Shown: positions 18,156 to 26,916 of the stretch, in pieces
How positions within the stretch are numbered: position 1 is the first letter of the stretch
Layout of the letters: every line of letters starts with the position of its first letter
Source: Calditrichota bacterium
GTDB taxonomy: Bacteria; Calditrichota; Calditrichia; Calditrichales; Calditrichaceae
Assembly: GCA_003854985.1 (NCBI GenBank)
Contig: RQOG01000101.1
Span: 1-59,007, forward strand
Length of the DNA: 59,007 nt
Direction of reading: 5' to 3'
Notes under the pieces: model-generated
Seen by the model: only the letters and a program-made list of their open reading frames with translations
Database searches by the model: none
Told to the model about the DNA's origin: nothing
Position numbers and translations under genes: made by a program

Positions 18156-19208
18156 ATGACCGACCCTCAGAAAATAACTCAGGATCTCGTAATTGAATCT
18201 TTAAAAAAAGTCAGTTATCCGGGTTTTTCCAGAGACATCGTTTCATTCGGATTGCTTGATCATATCCAGATTGATGATCAGTCCGTAAAAGTATTCATGA
18301 AATTGAAAAGCGCAGATCATGAAAAAGGCGTACAAATAGAAGAATTCGCAAAAAAGCAACTTTTAGCCGATTATCCGGGAATGCAAATTGAAGTATCTGT
18401 TGAAATGCAGGCGCCTCAGCAGAGTGAGCCACAAGATAAAGTTCAGACGCATTTTTTAGAAAATATAAAATATAAGGTAGCTGTGGCCAGCGGAAAAGGA
18501 GGAGTCGGAAAATCAACGGTTGCGGTTAATCTGGCTGTTGCTCTGGCTAAAACCGGCTGGTCGGTGGGATTGCTGGATGCGGATATTTATGGACCAAGCA
18601 TACCTTTAATGGTAGGTATTGATGAAAAGCCGCCTTTTGACGGACAAAAAATACATCCGATTGAAAAATACAACGTTCAATGGATGTCAATCGGTTTTTT
18701 AGTAGATAATAACGAAGCGGTAATTTGGCGGGGAGCTCTGGTTCACAGAGCCTTACAGCAGTTGATGAATGATGTAGCCTGGCCCGATTTGGATATTATT
18801 TTATTTGATATGCCGCCGGGCACTGGTGATGCTCAATTAACGCTTTCACAATCGATTGCGCTTGATGGTGCGGTAATTGTTTCCACCCCGCAGGATGTGG
18901 CGCTTGTGGATGCCGTAAAAGGCGTACAAATGTTTCGGAAAGTCAATGTGCCTATTATGGGGCTCATCGAAAATATGAGCTATTTTATTTGTCCCGGTTG
19001 CGGCACTCGCACCGATATATTTTCCTCCGGTGGAGCAAACACAACCAGTAAAAAAATAGATGTGGAACTGCTTGGTGAAATTCCGATAAATACGGCTATT
19101 CGCGCTGGTGGTGATGCAGGCGCACCGGTCGCATTGGAAAATAACACTGTTTCCGAAGCCTTTATTGAGGTTGCCGAAAGAATAAAAAACAAATTATTAA
19201 ATAGGTAA
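18156..19208 (+). CDS. mrp: Mrp/ApbC-type iron-sulfur cluster carrier ATPase
   Basis: 350 residues: an N-terminal MIP18/DUF59 domain (about 1-85), a P-loop with deviant Walker A GKGGVGKS at 113-120, LDADIYGPSIP, DMPPGTGDAQL, and the cluster-binding CPGC with Cys279 and Cys282. Such proteins bind a transient Fe-S cluster and hand it to apo-enzymes. The length and fusion are typical for bacterial Mrp. It follows the terminator at 18087, so it has its own promoter, which I could not assign. Confidence 0.95.
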   Translation: MTDPQKITQDLVIESLKKVSYPGFSRDIVSFGLLDHIQIDDQSVKVFMKLKSADHEKGVQIEEFAKKQLLADYPGMQIEVSVEMQAPQQSEPQDKVQTHFLENIKYKVAVASGKGGVGKSTVAVNLAVALAKTGWSVGLLDADIYGPSIPLMVGIDEKPPFDGQKIHPIEKYNVQWMSIGFLVDNNEAVIWRGALVHRALQQLMNDVAWPDLDIILFDMPPGTGDAQLTLSQSIALDGAVIVSTPQDVALVDAVKGVQMFRKVNVPIMGLIENMSYFICPGCGTRTDIFSSGGANTTSKKIDVELLGEIPINTAIRAGGDAGAPVALENNTVSEAFIEVAERIKNKLLNR

Positions 19209-19228
19209 AAATTCCTTACCCTAATTAA

Positions 19229-19252
19229 AATAAGGGAATATTTCCCCTTATT
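19229..19252 (+). other. Hairpin in the mrp-cas6 gap
   Basis: AATAAGGG (19229-19236) pairs with CCCTTATT (19245-19252) around an 8-base loop. There is no T run, so it is not a normal terminator. It lies 21 bases after the mrp stop and about 150 bases before the cas6 ATG. It could protect the mrp 3' end or sit in a cas6 leader. Confidence 0.45.
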
Positions 19253-19401
19253 CCCAAATTATCTGAATTTACGGATTTTTATTCAACTTATTGATTTTTA
19301 AAAAATTACATATTTTTGTATTTCTATAAAATTCACTGGCATCGAATTTGTAACTATATATCAGCGATTTACCATTTTAGTTTAATCGTACGGAGCGGTT
19401 T

Positions 19402-20223
19402 ATGCGGATTAAGGTTTCCTTTGCCAGTCAAAATATTCCAATATTTATTCCGATTAATACAAATTACTACATTGCTAATCTGATCAACCAGCTTTGTTAT
19501 GAATATCAAAACTATCTCAAATCATTAATGCCGGATTCGGCTCAAAAAAATACTTTTAATATCTATACTTTTTCACAACTAATAATTCCGTTAAGAAAAA
19601 TTTATAAATTTAAAATATGCGTTAATTCACCGGAATTTTATTTATATATATCATCTCCTTTTTACCAGTTTTTAAGCATTCTTGCTAAAGAATTGCGCTG
19701 CAGAAAAACCATAAAAATTTTTGATTACCGTTTTGAAATAAATGATATTTCTTTCTATCCTTCACCGGATTTCAAAACATCCGAAGCCCGGTTTACCTGT
19801 CTTTCTCCGGTAACGGTATACAAAGATACAGGATCATCAGTTGAACAGAATCTTCCTCATGCACATAATATTTTGCAATATATGTATCCTAATGAAGAAG
19901 ATTATCAAAAGTATGTCAAACGGGATTTAATTTATAAGTACAATATATTAAATAATGAAAATAGACAGTATCTGGATATGCAATTACAATTTGATTCCGA
20001 TTATATAAAACGAAAAAATAACAGAATAACTAAAGTAATTACCCTTGAATCACAGGATGCAGCGCCTGAACAAATAAGAGGTGTATTAGCGCCCTTAAAA
20101 GTGAAAGCCGAACCGGAAATTTTACAGATTATCTATGATGCAGGATTGGGTCAGCTAAACAATCTGGGTTTTGGTATGGTGGAAATGGTGTATCCGGGGA
20201 AGGAGATTCCGGCCATGATTTAA
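19402..20223 (+). CDS. cas6: Orphan Cas6-family CRISPR endoribonuclease, catalytic residues atypical
   Basis: Cas6 cuts CRISPR repeat RNA to make crRNAs. This 273-residue protein has the family layout: an opening RAMP strand ending in IPIN-x-NYYIANLI, an YTFSQL segment at about 55-60, TCLSPVTVY at 132-140, and the C-terminal glycine-rich RNA-binding loop GLGQLNNLGFG at 248-258. Two things are odd. No other cas gene and no repeat-spacer array exists within the window. And the only histidines are His153 and His155: by-eye alignment with Pyrococcus Cas6 places Asn29 and Lys40 where the catalytic Tyr and His sit. It may be a non-catalytic or divergent Cas6, serving an array elsewhere or another RNA. 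It is followed by its own terminator. An unrecognised RAMP of another role is the main alternative. Confidence 0.82.
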   Translation: MRIKVSFASQNIPIFIPINTNYYIANLINQLCYEYQNYLKSLMPDSAQKNTFNIYTFSQLIIPLRKIYKFKICVNSPEFYLYISSPFYQFLSILAKELRCRKTIKIFDYRFEINDISFYPSPDFKTSEARFTCLSPVTVYKDTGSSVEQNLPHAHNILQYMYPNEEDYQKYVKRDLIYKYNILNNENRQYLDMQLQFDSDYIKRKNNRITKVITLESQDAAPEQIRGVLAPLKVKAEPEILQIIYDAGLGQLNNLGFGMVEMVYPGKEIPAMI

Positions 20224-20527
20224 GGTAAAATATTGCCCTCAATTAAATGCCTTCATATAAATAAAATGTTGTGGGTTTATTGCTTGTTTTTCGTCTTTGG
20301 GCTGCTCTGATCATCCTGCTGGATTAGAGAAAGCCCTTTTTTATTTTCAGAAAAAGTTCAGTCATGATAAAATAAATTACTTCCCCGGATTTCAACAGAG
20401 TTCTGACAGGCCTAGAATGATCGTGCAACTTTTAATCTGGCAAACATGTTAAGTTTGCAAAGGAAATATGTCTATCGTAAATTTTAACCTTTGATGTTAA
20501 AATAACTAACGCAGTTTTAAAGGTTGT
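20224..20527. other. 304-base gap between cas6 and the subtilase gene
   Basis: Contains the terminator at 20299-20342 and nothing else I can identify. I looked specifically for CRISPR-type direct repeats and found none. Confidence 0.6.
20299..20342 (+). terminator. Rho-independent terminator after cas6
   Basis: Outer stem GGGCT (20299-20303) with AGCCC (20332-20336), an inner stem CTCT/AGAG and a small ATCC-TGCT-GGAT hairpin, followed by six T. It isolates cas6 from the downstream gene. Confidence 0.8.
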
Positions 20528-23380
20528 TTGATGTTATTCAGGTTGTGTTGCTGCCTTATTGTTTTGAGTTTATATAGCCTATTCTCGCAGGAATCATTTC
20601 CGTTTTTAGATATAGAAAAAACAGGAGCGGCGGATTTTATCAGGCAAAATCCGGATTATAATGGTGACAATGCTGTTATCATCATTCTGGATACCGGTGT
20701 TGATATGGGTGTTGATGGATTAAAATATTTGCCGGACGGTGATATAAAAGTGATTGACGCCCAGGATTTTTCCAGAGAAGGCGATATTTATTACGAAAAG
20801 GCCGAAAAAATATCCGCTGATGAGGAGAGCTATTTACAGAATTCGGCAGGTTTCAGATTATATGGAATTAACCGGCTCAAATTTCAGCCTGTGGATTCAA
20901 TTTATTACATCGGAGTTCTGAGAGAGGAAAAATTTAAGAATACCACGATACCTGATATCGATAATAACGGAAAAAGTAACGATCAATTTGGCTTTACTGT
21001 TTTTGAAACTGAAGACGATTGGGTGGCCTATATCGATCTTGACGGCGATACCCATATTGATGATGAAGAAGCTGTTTTTAATTACAAGAAAAAATATCAG
21101 AGTATCCAGTTTGGTATTAAGGATAACAAGAAAAAAAGAGATATGGCTTCTTTTGCAGTTAATATTTTTCCTGAAGATTACAGGATTAATTTTCATTATG
21201 ATGGTTCAGGACATGCAACGCATGTAGCGGGCATTGCGGCAGGTTATCATATATTTAATCAAAACGGTTTAAACGGCATAGCGCCCGGAGCAAAGATTAT
21301 CAGCTTAAAAATTGGAGACTGCAGATTATCAGGCGGGGCGACGACTTCAGGTAGTATGCTGAGAGCCTATGAATATGGTTTGGCGTTTGCAAAAAAATAT
21401 GACGGGCCGGTTGTCTTTAATATGAGTTTTGGAATAGGGTCCGAAACGGAAGGTTTAGCCGAAATGGATCTCATGCTTGATGATATGCTTGCAGAAAATC
21501 CGGATGTCTTTTTCTGTTTAAGCGCCGGAAATGAGGGACCGGGGATATCGACAATTGGACTACCTGCTGCGTCAAAGTTATCTCTTTCGGTTGGAGCGCT
21601 TAATACGGTCAGTTCTGCCCGTAATGTATACGGGGCAAATCTTAGGACGGATAAACTTTTTGTTTTTAGTTCCAGGGGCGGCGAATTGTATAAACCGGAT
21701 GTCATTGCCCCGGGCGCCGCTGCTTCGACGATTCCTTTTTTTTCCACAGACGAGATTAAATGGGGAACGAGTATGGCTTCGCCTCAGGCGGCGGGTGCTA
21801 TTGCTTTAATCATGTCGGCCGCAGTTCAGCAGAATCCGCCTCTGACAATCGATGGGGCGCTGTTAAAAAAAGCGGTTATCAATTCTGCAATTCCCGTGCA
21901 AAATTATCTGCTCATTGAACAGGGCCATGGCGTCATTAATATCCCTAAGGCGTTCAAGTTTTATAAAAAATATGTTTCTGAGTTAACGAATGATATTCTT
22001 TTGGGATACAATATCAGTACATTAAGCCCCATTTATGAAAATGAAAGAGGTCAGACGGCTTACTGGAGATTCGGAGGCTATTTACCGGATGCCGGGCATA
22101 AACAACGTTTTTACATCGATCCGGTATTCAGGGAAAATGCAAGTGCCAATGAGAGACATTCTTTTTACCGGTCCTTTAATCTCTCTTCCACGGCTTCCTG
22201 GTTAAAAACCAATAAAAACAGCACCTATATAAAGGGTGAGCAATCGGCGGTGGTTGATGTATATTTTGACCAGTCACAGCTTCGGAATCCGGGCGTATAT
22301 TGTGCTAAGATTAATGGTTTTCTAAAAGATGGATGGTTGTCCGGTGATAATCCGGAGAATCTGGAATTCGAGTTGCTGGCCACGGCTGTAATTCCCGTTG
22401 TATTTAATGAACAAAATGACTGGTATTGGAAATCATCGAACATAGATTTAGACGCCGGAAACATACACCGGTTGTTTTTCGAAATACCGGATGAATTTTC
22501 TTCCGCAGTGATAAAACTAAACTCTTCCCAGAATAAGAATTGTGTTTTACGAAGCTATTTATTTGACCCAAAAGGAATTGATGTCCCGTTAAATTTGTAT
22601 CTTAATCCGGAAAAACGTGATTTTGATATTGCCAGGATAAGCAAAAATGATTTAAAACCCGGAATCTGGGAGCTGGATTTATACGCTGATTTTCGAAATG
22701 AAAGCAGCATAAAATTCGATGTGGAAATCAGTTTTTCGCGATTGAAAATTGATCCGGAAATTGTAGATGGCGTGGATATAAAAAATGGAGATATGCCATC
22801 AGGATCGATTAAAGTTACCAATAAATCAAGGACTCTTTTCGAAGGCAGGCTCTCGGGTGAAATTTCCGGTATTCAACGCGAAAGGCAGATTTATGATAAC
22901 AGTGATCTTCTTGAAATTCCTTTTGCGATTGATCAAAACTGTGAAAAAGTTACTTTCGATATTGAAGTTCCCGTCGGGACATTTAATCAATTGACGGATT
23001 TTGCGGTAAATATCAAGGACTATTCGGATAAAACTCTGAAAACAGACGGATTTACGTATCATAAACTATCTATTGATTTTTATCCGCCTGAATCCGGAGA
23101 TTATTTTTTAGAATTAATTCCGGCTTTTGCCTCGGGATATTCCAAGGAATGGTCTGCAAAATTTACGGAATCGTATTACAGTTTTAATAAAATACCCATT
23201 GATGCCGCCGGCTTTGAACTTTATCCCGGAGTTGAAAAAACAATCGAATTCAGCATTAAGGGGAATCTTCAGGTTGCTCCTGAAAACTATAATGTTTTCG
23301 GTGAACTTCAGATCAACAGCAATACAAAAAACTATCACCAGGTAAAAATTCCAATCAAAATAGATACGAGTCTGGATTAA
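20528..23380 (+). CDS. Secreted S8 subtilisin-family peptidase, tripeptidyl-peptidase II-like
   Basis: 950 residues with a signal peptide (about 1-20). The catalytic triad is Asp55 (IIILDTGVDMG), His229 (GSGHATHVAGIAAG) and Ser415 (GTSMASPQAAGAIALIM), with the oxyanion Asn in LSAGNEGPG. The roughly 170-residue insert between Asp and His, and the following GLNGIAPGAKIISLKIGD with a MSFG-type segment, are features of tripeptidyl-peptidase II rather than of ordinary subtilisins. About 500 residues of beta-rich domains follow Ser415, again as in TPP II. Unlike cytosolic TPP II, it is predicted to be exported. No type IX sorting domain is visible at the C terminus. The PTS genes begin 34 bases later. 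Confidence 0.88.
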   Translation: MMLFRLCCCLIVLSLYSLFSQESFPFLDIEKTGAADFIRQNPDYNGDNAVIIILDTGVDMGVDGLKYLPDGDIKVIDAQDFSREGDIYYEKAEKISADEESYLQNSAGFRLYGINRLKFQPVDSIYYIGVLREEKFKNTTIPDIDNNGKSNDQFGFTVFETEDDWVAYIDLDGDTHIDDEEAVFNYKKKYQSIQFGIKDNKKKRDMASFAVNIFPEDYRINFHYDGSGHATHVAGIAAGYHIFNQNGLNGIAPGAKIISLKIGDCRLSGGATTSGSMLRAYEYGLAFAKKYDGPVVFNMSFGIGSETEGLAEMDLMLDDMLAENPDVFFCLSAGNEGPGISTIGLPAASKLSLSVGALNTVSSARNVYGANLRTDKLFVFSSRGGELYKPDVIAPGAAASTIPFFSTDEIKWGTSMASPQAAGAIALIMSAAVQQNPPLTIDGALLKKAVINSAIPVQNYLLIEQGHGVINIPKAFKFYKKYVSELTNDILLGYNISTLSPIYENERGQTAYWRFGGYLPDAGHKQRFYIDPVFRENASANERHSFYRSFNLSSTASWLKTNKNSTYIKGEQSAVVDVYFDQSQLRNPGVYCAKINGFLKDGWLSGDNPENLEFELLATAVIPVVFNEQNDWYWKSSNIDLDAGNIHRLFFEIPDEFSSAVIKLNSSQNKNCVLRSYLFDPKGIDVPLNLYLNPEKRDFDIARISKNDLKPGIWELDLYADFRNESSIKFDVEISFSRLKIDPEIVDGVDIKNGDMPSGSIKVTNKSRTLFEGRLSGEISGIQRERQIYDNSDLLEIPFAIDQNCEKVTFDIEVPVGTFNQLTDFAVNIKDYSDKTLKTDGFTYHKLSIDFYPPESGDYFLELIPAFASGYSKEWSAKFTESYYSFNKIPIDAAGFELYPGVEKTIEFSIKGNLQVAPENYNVFGELQINSNTKNYHQVKIPIKIDTSLD

Positions 23381-23414
23381 GAATCATGGATGAAAACAGA
23401 TTTAATAATCGCAT

Positions 23415-24098
23415 ATGCCTGAATTAATTGCCATTAGTATTATCGGAGCCGTACTTGTAATCGATACGTCGATTGCGTTCCAATTTCTAATATCTCAGCC
23501 GATTATTGCCTGTACGATAACCGGATGGTTTTTAAACGATCCGATGCTTGGACTGGAATTCGGCCTGTTGTTTCAGTTGATCTGGATGGCTGATATTCCC
23601 GCGGGCGCATACATTATTCCCGCCGGAAATATGGCTTCAATTATTTCTACCGTGGTGGGCATAAAGTTATTGAATAATAATCAGGAAGCGCTTTCATTGA
23701 TTATACTGATCTGTGTAGTCTATGGGCTGATAATCGCTTATGTCGGCGCTTTGGCCGTAAAAATAAACCGCGGCTGGAATATTTTCTTTTTTGATGAAGC
23801 GCTTAAATCTGCGGAAAAAGGACATCTGGGGTCAATCTCATTAATCAATTTTACAGCATTATTTATCCAGTTTATAGTATTATTTATACTTATAATTACA
23901 GGCATATTTGCCGGTGAAAAATTGGGCGCTGTTTTATTGGAAAAGCTGCCGGCGGTGTGGAATTACTATGCCAGGTATATTGAATACGGAATTTTTGGAT
24001 TGGGTACAGGATTAACAATAACCATGTATAAAACCACGTCAAAAAAATATATGTTAGCCGCAATTGTCATTGGCGGGATATTGGTTTTCGCATTGTAA
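23415..24098 (+). CDS. PTS mannose/fructose/sorbose-family permease subunit IIC
   Basis: A 227-residue polytopic membrane protein. Early segments PELIAISIIGAVLVIDTSIAFQ, GLEFGLLFQLIWMADIPAGAYIIPAGNMAS match the EII-Sor IIC family (I break these at the conserved GLLFQL and PAGA motifs). It is a little shorter than most IIC subunits (about 250-265). With IID it would form the sugar channel of a mannose-type phosphotransferase system. No IIA or IIB subunit is encoded beside it, which is unusual. Confidence 0.9.
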   Translation: MPELIAISIIGAVLVIDTSIAFQFLISQPIIACTITGWFLNDPMLGLEFGLLFQLIWMADIPAGAYIIPAGNMASIISTVVGIKLLNNNQEALSLIILICVVYGLIIAYVGALAVKINRGWNIFFFDEALKSAEKGHLGSISLINFTALFIQFIVLFILIITGIFAGEKLGAVLLEKLPAVWNYYARYIEYGIFGLGTGLTITMYKTTSKKYMLAAIVIGGILVFAL

Positions 24099-24109
24099 AA
24101 GATATTTAT

Positions 24110-24874
24110 ATGGAAAAAAAACTAAAACCAATCGATTTTATATCGATGTTCCTGCGCAGTTTTTTTATACAAACCGTATGGAATTTTAAGGGACTACTAT
24201 CGGTTGGCATTTGTTATGCGCTGATACCTGTTGCAAAACGGCTTTATAAATCCAAATCGGACTATAAAAAATTTATGAACAGGCATTTGTGCTTTTTTAA
24301 TACCCATCCCTATTTTTCCGCTTACGCTTTGGGCGCCATAGCTAAGGAGGAAGAAGAATATGTATTAAAAGGCATCGAAGTAAATGAACAGATTGAAAAA
24401 TTTAAAAATGCCTTAATCGGACCCCTGGGCGCTGTGGGCGATCAGTTATTTTGGGGGGCAATAAAACCAGCGGCAATTTTAGTCGGATTTACTGGCGCTG
24501 CCATCATTCCGAACTATGAGTTTAAATTGATTTTCTTGGTCATTTTTCTTATCCTTTATAACTTTCCGCACTTATTTACAAGGTCGATGGGATTAGTGCG
24601 CGGATATCGCAGCGGATATGAAATATATCGGCTGTTAAAAATAGAGAATTTTAAGTATTTAAATAATATTTATCGGACAATCGGCGCAATTGCGATTGGA
24701 ATTTTTACCGGCTATTTTTTAACATCGGCTGTTTCTGCGGATTGGCTGGCCGGCGCCGTTTTTATAAGTAGCGGAATTGTTGCGTTTTTTATTAGAATAT
24801 GGAAAAAAGCGGTGTATTGGCCGGTTATTATACCAATACTCCTAACACTATTAACAGGAATGATTATACCATAA
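24110..24874 (+). CDS. PTS mannose/fructose/sorbose-family subunit IID
   Basis: 254 residues, EIID-AGA family: FLRSFFIQTVWNFKG near the N terminus, FFNTHPYFSAYALGAI, and IGPLGAVGDQLFWGAIKPA, which are the recognisable IID motifs, followed by C-terminal membrane segments. It pairs with the upstream IIC (11-base gap) and is followed three bases later by HPr. The protein family acts at the inner membrane. Confidence 0.92.
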   Translation: MEKKLKPIDFISMFLRSFFIQTVWNFKGLLSVGICYALIPVAKRLYKSKSDYKKFMNRHLCFFNTHPYFSAYALGAIAKEEEEYVLKGIEVNEQIEKFKNALIGPLGAVGDQLFWGAIKPAAILVGFTGAAIIPNYEFKLIFLVIFLILYNFPHLFTRSMGLVRGYRSGYEIYRLLKIENFKYLNNIYRTIGAIAIGIFTGYFLTSAVSADWLAGAVFISSGIVAFFIRIWKKAVYWPVIIPILLTLLTGMIIP

Positions 24875-24877
24875 TTT

Positions 24878-25144
24878 ATGATCGAGCAGAATTTAAAAAT
24901 TATTAACGAACACGGGTTGCATGCCAGGCCGGCAGCGCAACTTGTAAATGTCGCCGGCAAATTTACATCGGATATCAAGATTCTTAAAGACGGTCTTGAA
25001 GTCAACGGAAAAAGTATTATGGGAGTCATGATGCTGGCTGCGGAAAAAGGATCTGAGATAACCCTGATCATTGAAGGCGATGATGAGCAGGAAGCTTTCA
25101 ATGCAATCAACGAATTAATCAATAATAGTTTTTATGAAAAGTAA
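24878..25144 (+). CDS. ptsH: Phosphocarrier protein HPr
   Basis: 88 residues. The phosphoryl-accepting His15 lies in GLHARPA and the regulatory Ser46 in NGKSIMG, both exactly where expected. HPr takes phosphate from enzyme I and gives it to EIIA. The intact Ser46 region is the target of HPr kinase/phosphorylase in species that have it, but no such kinase is in this window. Its end overlaps the enzyme I start by 11 bases. Confidence 0.96.
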   Translation: MIEQNLKIINEHGLHARPAAQLVNVAGKFTSDIKILKDGLEVNGKSIMGVMMLAAEKGSEITLIIEGDDEQEAFNAINELINNSFYEK

Positions 25145-26912
25145 AAGAAGAATCTGGCGCGAGGTCGCCATCCATGGTACGGCAATTTCACCCGGTATTG
25201 CCATCGGACAGGCTTTTGTATTTAAACCATATAATATTAATCTCTCGGAACTGGAAATACAGGTTGAAAATACAAAACACGAAGTATCCCTGTTTACAAA
25301 TGCCCGTAAAAAGGTGCAGGAACAATTGGATTATGCCCAAACCGTGTCTGAGACAAATTACAGCGATCAGTTTGCCGAAATCTTTGAAAGCCAGAAAGCT
25401 TTCCTGAATGATCCTGTACTGATAAACGAAATCGAAGAGAAAATACTCCATTCCAAAAATTCTGCGGCTTATGTTGTTTCAAAAGTGCTTTCAGAAAAGA
25501 GCGAGCATTTTATTAAGCTCGAAAATACCTATTTCAAGGAAAGAGCTTACGATATTCTTGACTTGCAGCAAAAACTGATTAACGCGCTGCTGGGAATTGA
25601 TATTGATTATCAGCTTAATAATCCTTCCATTGTTGTCGCCGATATGCTGTCTCCGAGTGATACGGTCAATTTTAATAAAAACCTGATTCTTGGATTTATG
25701 ACAGACCGGGGCGGCATCACTTCGCATGCTGCCATTCTTGCCCGGGGCTTGCGTATTCCGGCGGTAGTTAATGGTATTAACCTTTCCAGAATATTGCAAA
25801 ATAACGACCCGTTGATTGTTGACGGGTTTTCCGGAACTGTCATACTTAATCCCAGTGCGTCAACGATTTCATATTATAAAAAACTGCAACGTAAACAGGC
25901 GCAGATACAAAAACAGCTCGAATCGGAAATAAAACTAAAAACGGTTACCCCGGATGGTCATTCTGTTAAAATTATGGCCAATCTGGAATTTGCAAATGAA
26001 ATAAATTATGCCAAGAAGAATAACGCCCAGGGCATCGGTTTATTCAGAACGGAAAGTATTTTTATTAAACCGGATGTTGAACCTAATGAAGAAAACCAGT
26101 ATTTGTTATATAAATCTTTGGCAGAGCAAATACGTCCGTCTGATATTATTATCAGAACCATAGATTTGGGCGGTGATAAAATGGTTGAAGGGTATACGGA
26201 GGCGGATGAACCCAATCCCTTTTTAGGTTGGCGGGCCATCCGGTTCTGTCTGGACAGAAAAGATATTTTTAAAACACAATTACGAGCTATTTACAGGGCC
26301 AGCGTTCACGGATCGGTGAAGATATTAATCCCGATGATCTCTTCTATCCAGGAAATTATCGAAACGAAAAATCTTATTGAAAAAGTTAAAAATGAACTGG
26401 AATCGCAAAAAATACCTTTTATTTCCGATATCCCTTTGGGAATTATGGTTGAAACACCGGCAACGGCGGTATCGGCGGGTATATTTTCTAAATATGCAGA
26501 CTTCTTTAGTATCGGAACAAATGATTTAACACAATATACGCTGGCGATTGACCGTACTAATGATAAGGTCGCCCGTTCCTATAATCCTTTTAATCCTGCC
26601 GTATTAATGTTAATAGAAAAGACGATCAAAGAAGCTGTGAAAAGAGGTATTGAAGTCAGTTTATGCGGAGAATTTTCTGCTGTGCCCGAAGCGGTTCCGC
26701 TTTTATTGGGAATGGGATTAAGAATATTCAGCATGACGCCTTTCTTTATTCCGGAGGTTAAAAAAATTGTTAGATCTCTGGCAGTCAAAGACTGTGAAAA
26801 ACTATGGAATAAAGTAAAAAGAATGCATCAGGAAGAGCAAATAGAATCTGAATGTCACCAATTTATTAAATATAATGTTCCGGAATTATTTGCTTTAAAA
26901 GAGGAGAATTAA
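25134..26912 (+). CDS. ptsI: PTS enzyme I (phosphoenolpyruvate-protein phosphotransferase)
   Basis: 592 residues. The phosphorylated histidine is His198 in GGITSHAAILARG; the PEP-binding barrel shows GIGLFRTES, TIDLGGDK, GIMVETPA, FFSIGTNDLTQYTLAIDR and the active cysteine Cys511 in SLCGEFSA. EI autophosphorylates from PEP and passes phosphate to HPr. Length is near that of the E. coli enzyme (575). The start overlaps ptsH, so the two are coupled. The complete EI and HPr next to IIC and IID, but without IIA or IIB, leave the phosphate chain open in this locus. Confidence 0.96.
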   Translation: MKSKRRIWREVAIHGTAISPGIAIGQAFVFKPYNINLSELEIQVENTKHEVSLFTNARKKVQEQLDYAQTVSETNYSDQFAEIFESQKAFLNDPVLINEIEEKILHSKNSAAYVVSKVLSEKSEHFIKLENTYFKERAYDILDLQQKLINALLGIDIDYQLNNPSIVVADMLSPSDTVNFNKNLILGFMTDRGGITSHAAILARGLRIPAVVNGINLSRILQNNDPLIVDGFSGTVILNPSASTISYYKKLQRKQAQIQKQLESEIKLKTVTPDGHSVKIMANLEFANEINYAKKNNAQGIGLFRTESIFIKPDVEPNEENQYLLYKSLAEQIRPSDIIIRTIDLGGDKMVEGYTEADEPNPFLGWRAIRFCLDRKDIFKTQLRAIYRASVHGSVKILIPMISSIQEIIETKNLIEKVKNELESQKIPFISDIPLGIMVETPATAVSAGIFSKYADFFSIGTNDLTQYTLAIDRTNDKVARSYNPFNPAVLMLIEKTIKEAVKRGIEVSLCGEFSAVPEAVPLLLGMGLRIFSMTPFFIPEVKKIVRSLAVKDCEKLWNKVKRMHQEEQIESECHQFIKYNVPELFALKEEN

Positions 26913-26916
26913 TTAA

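Noticed and set aside
19209..20527. Possible CRISPR array around cas6
   Set aside because: Both flanks were read for direct repeats with regular spacing; none was seen.
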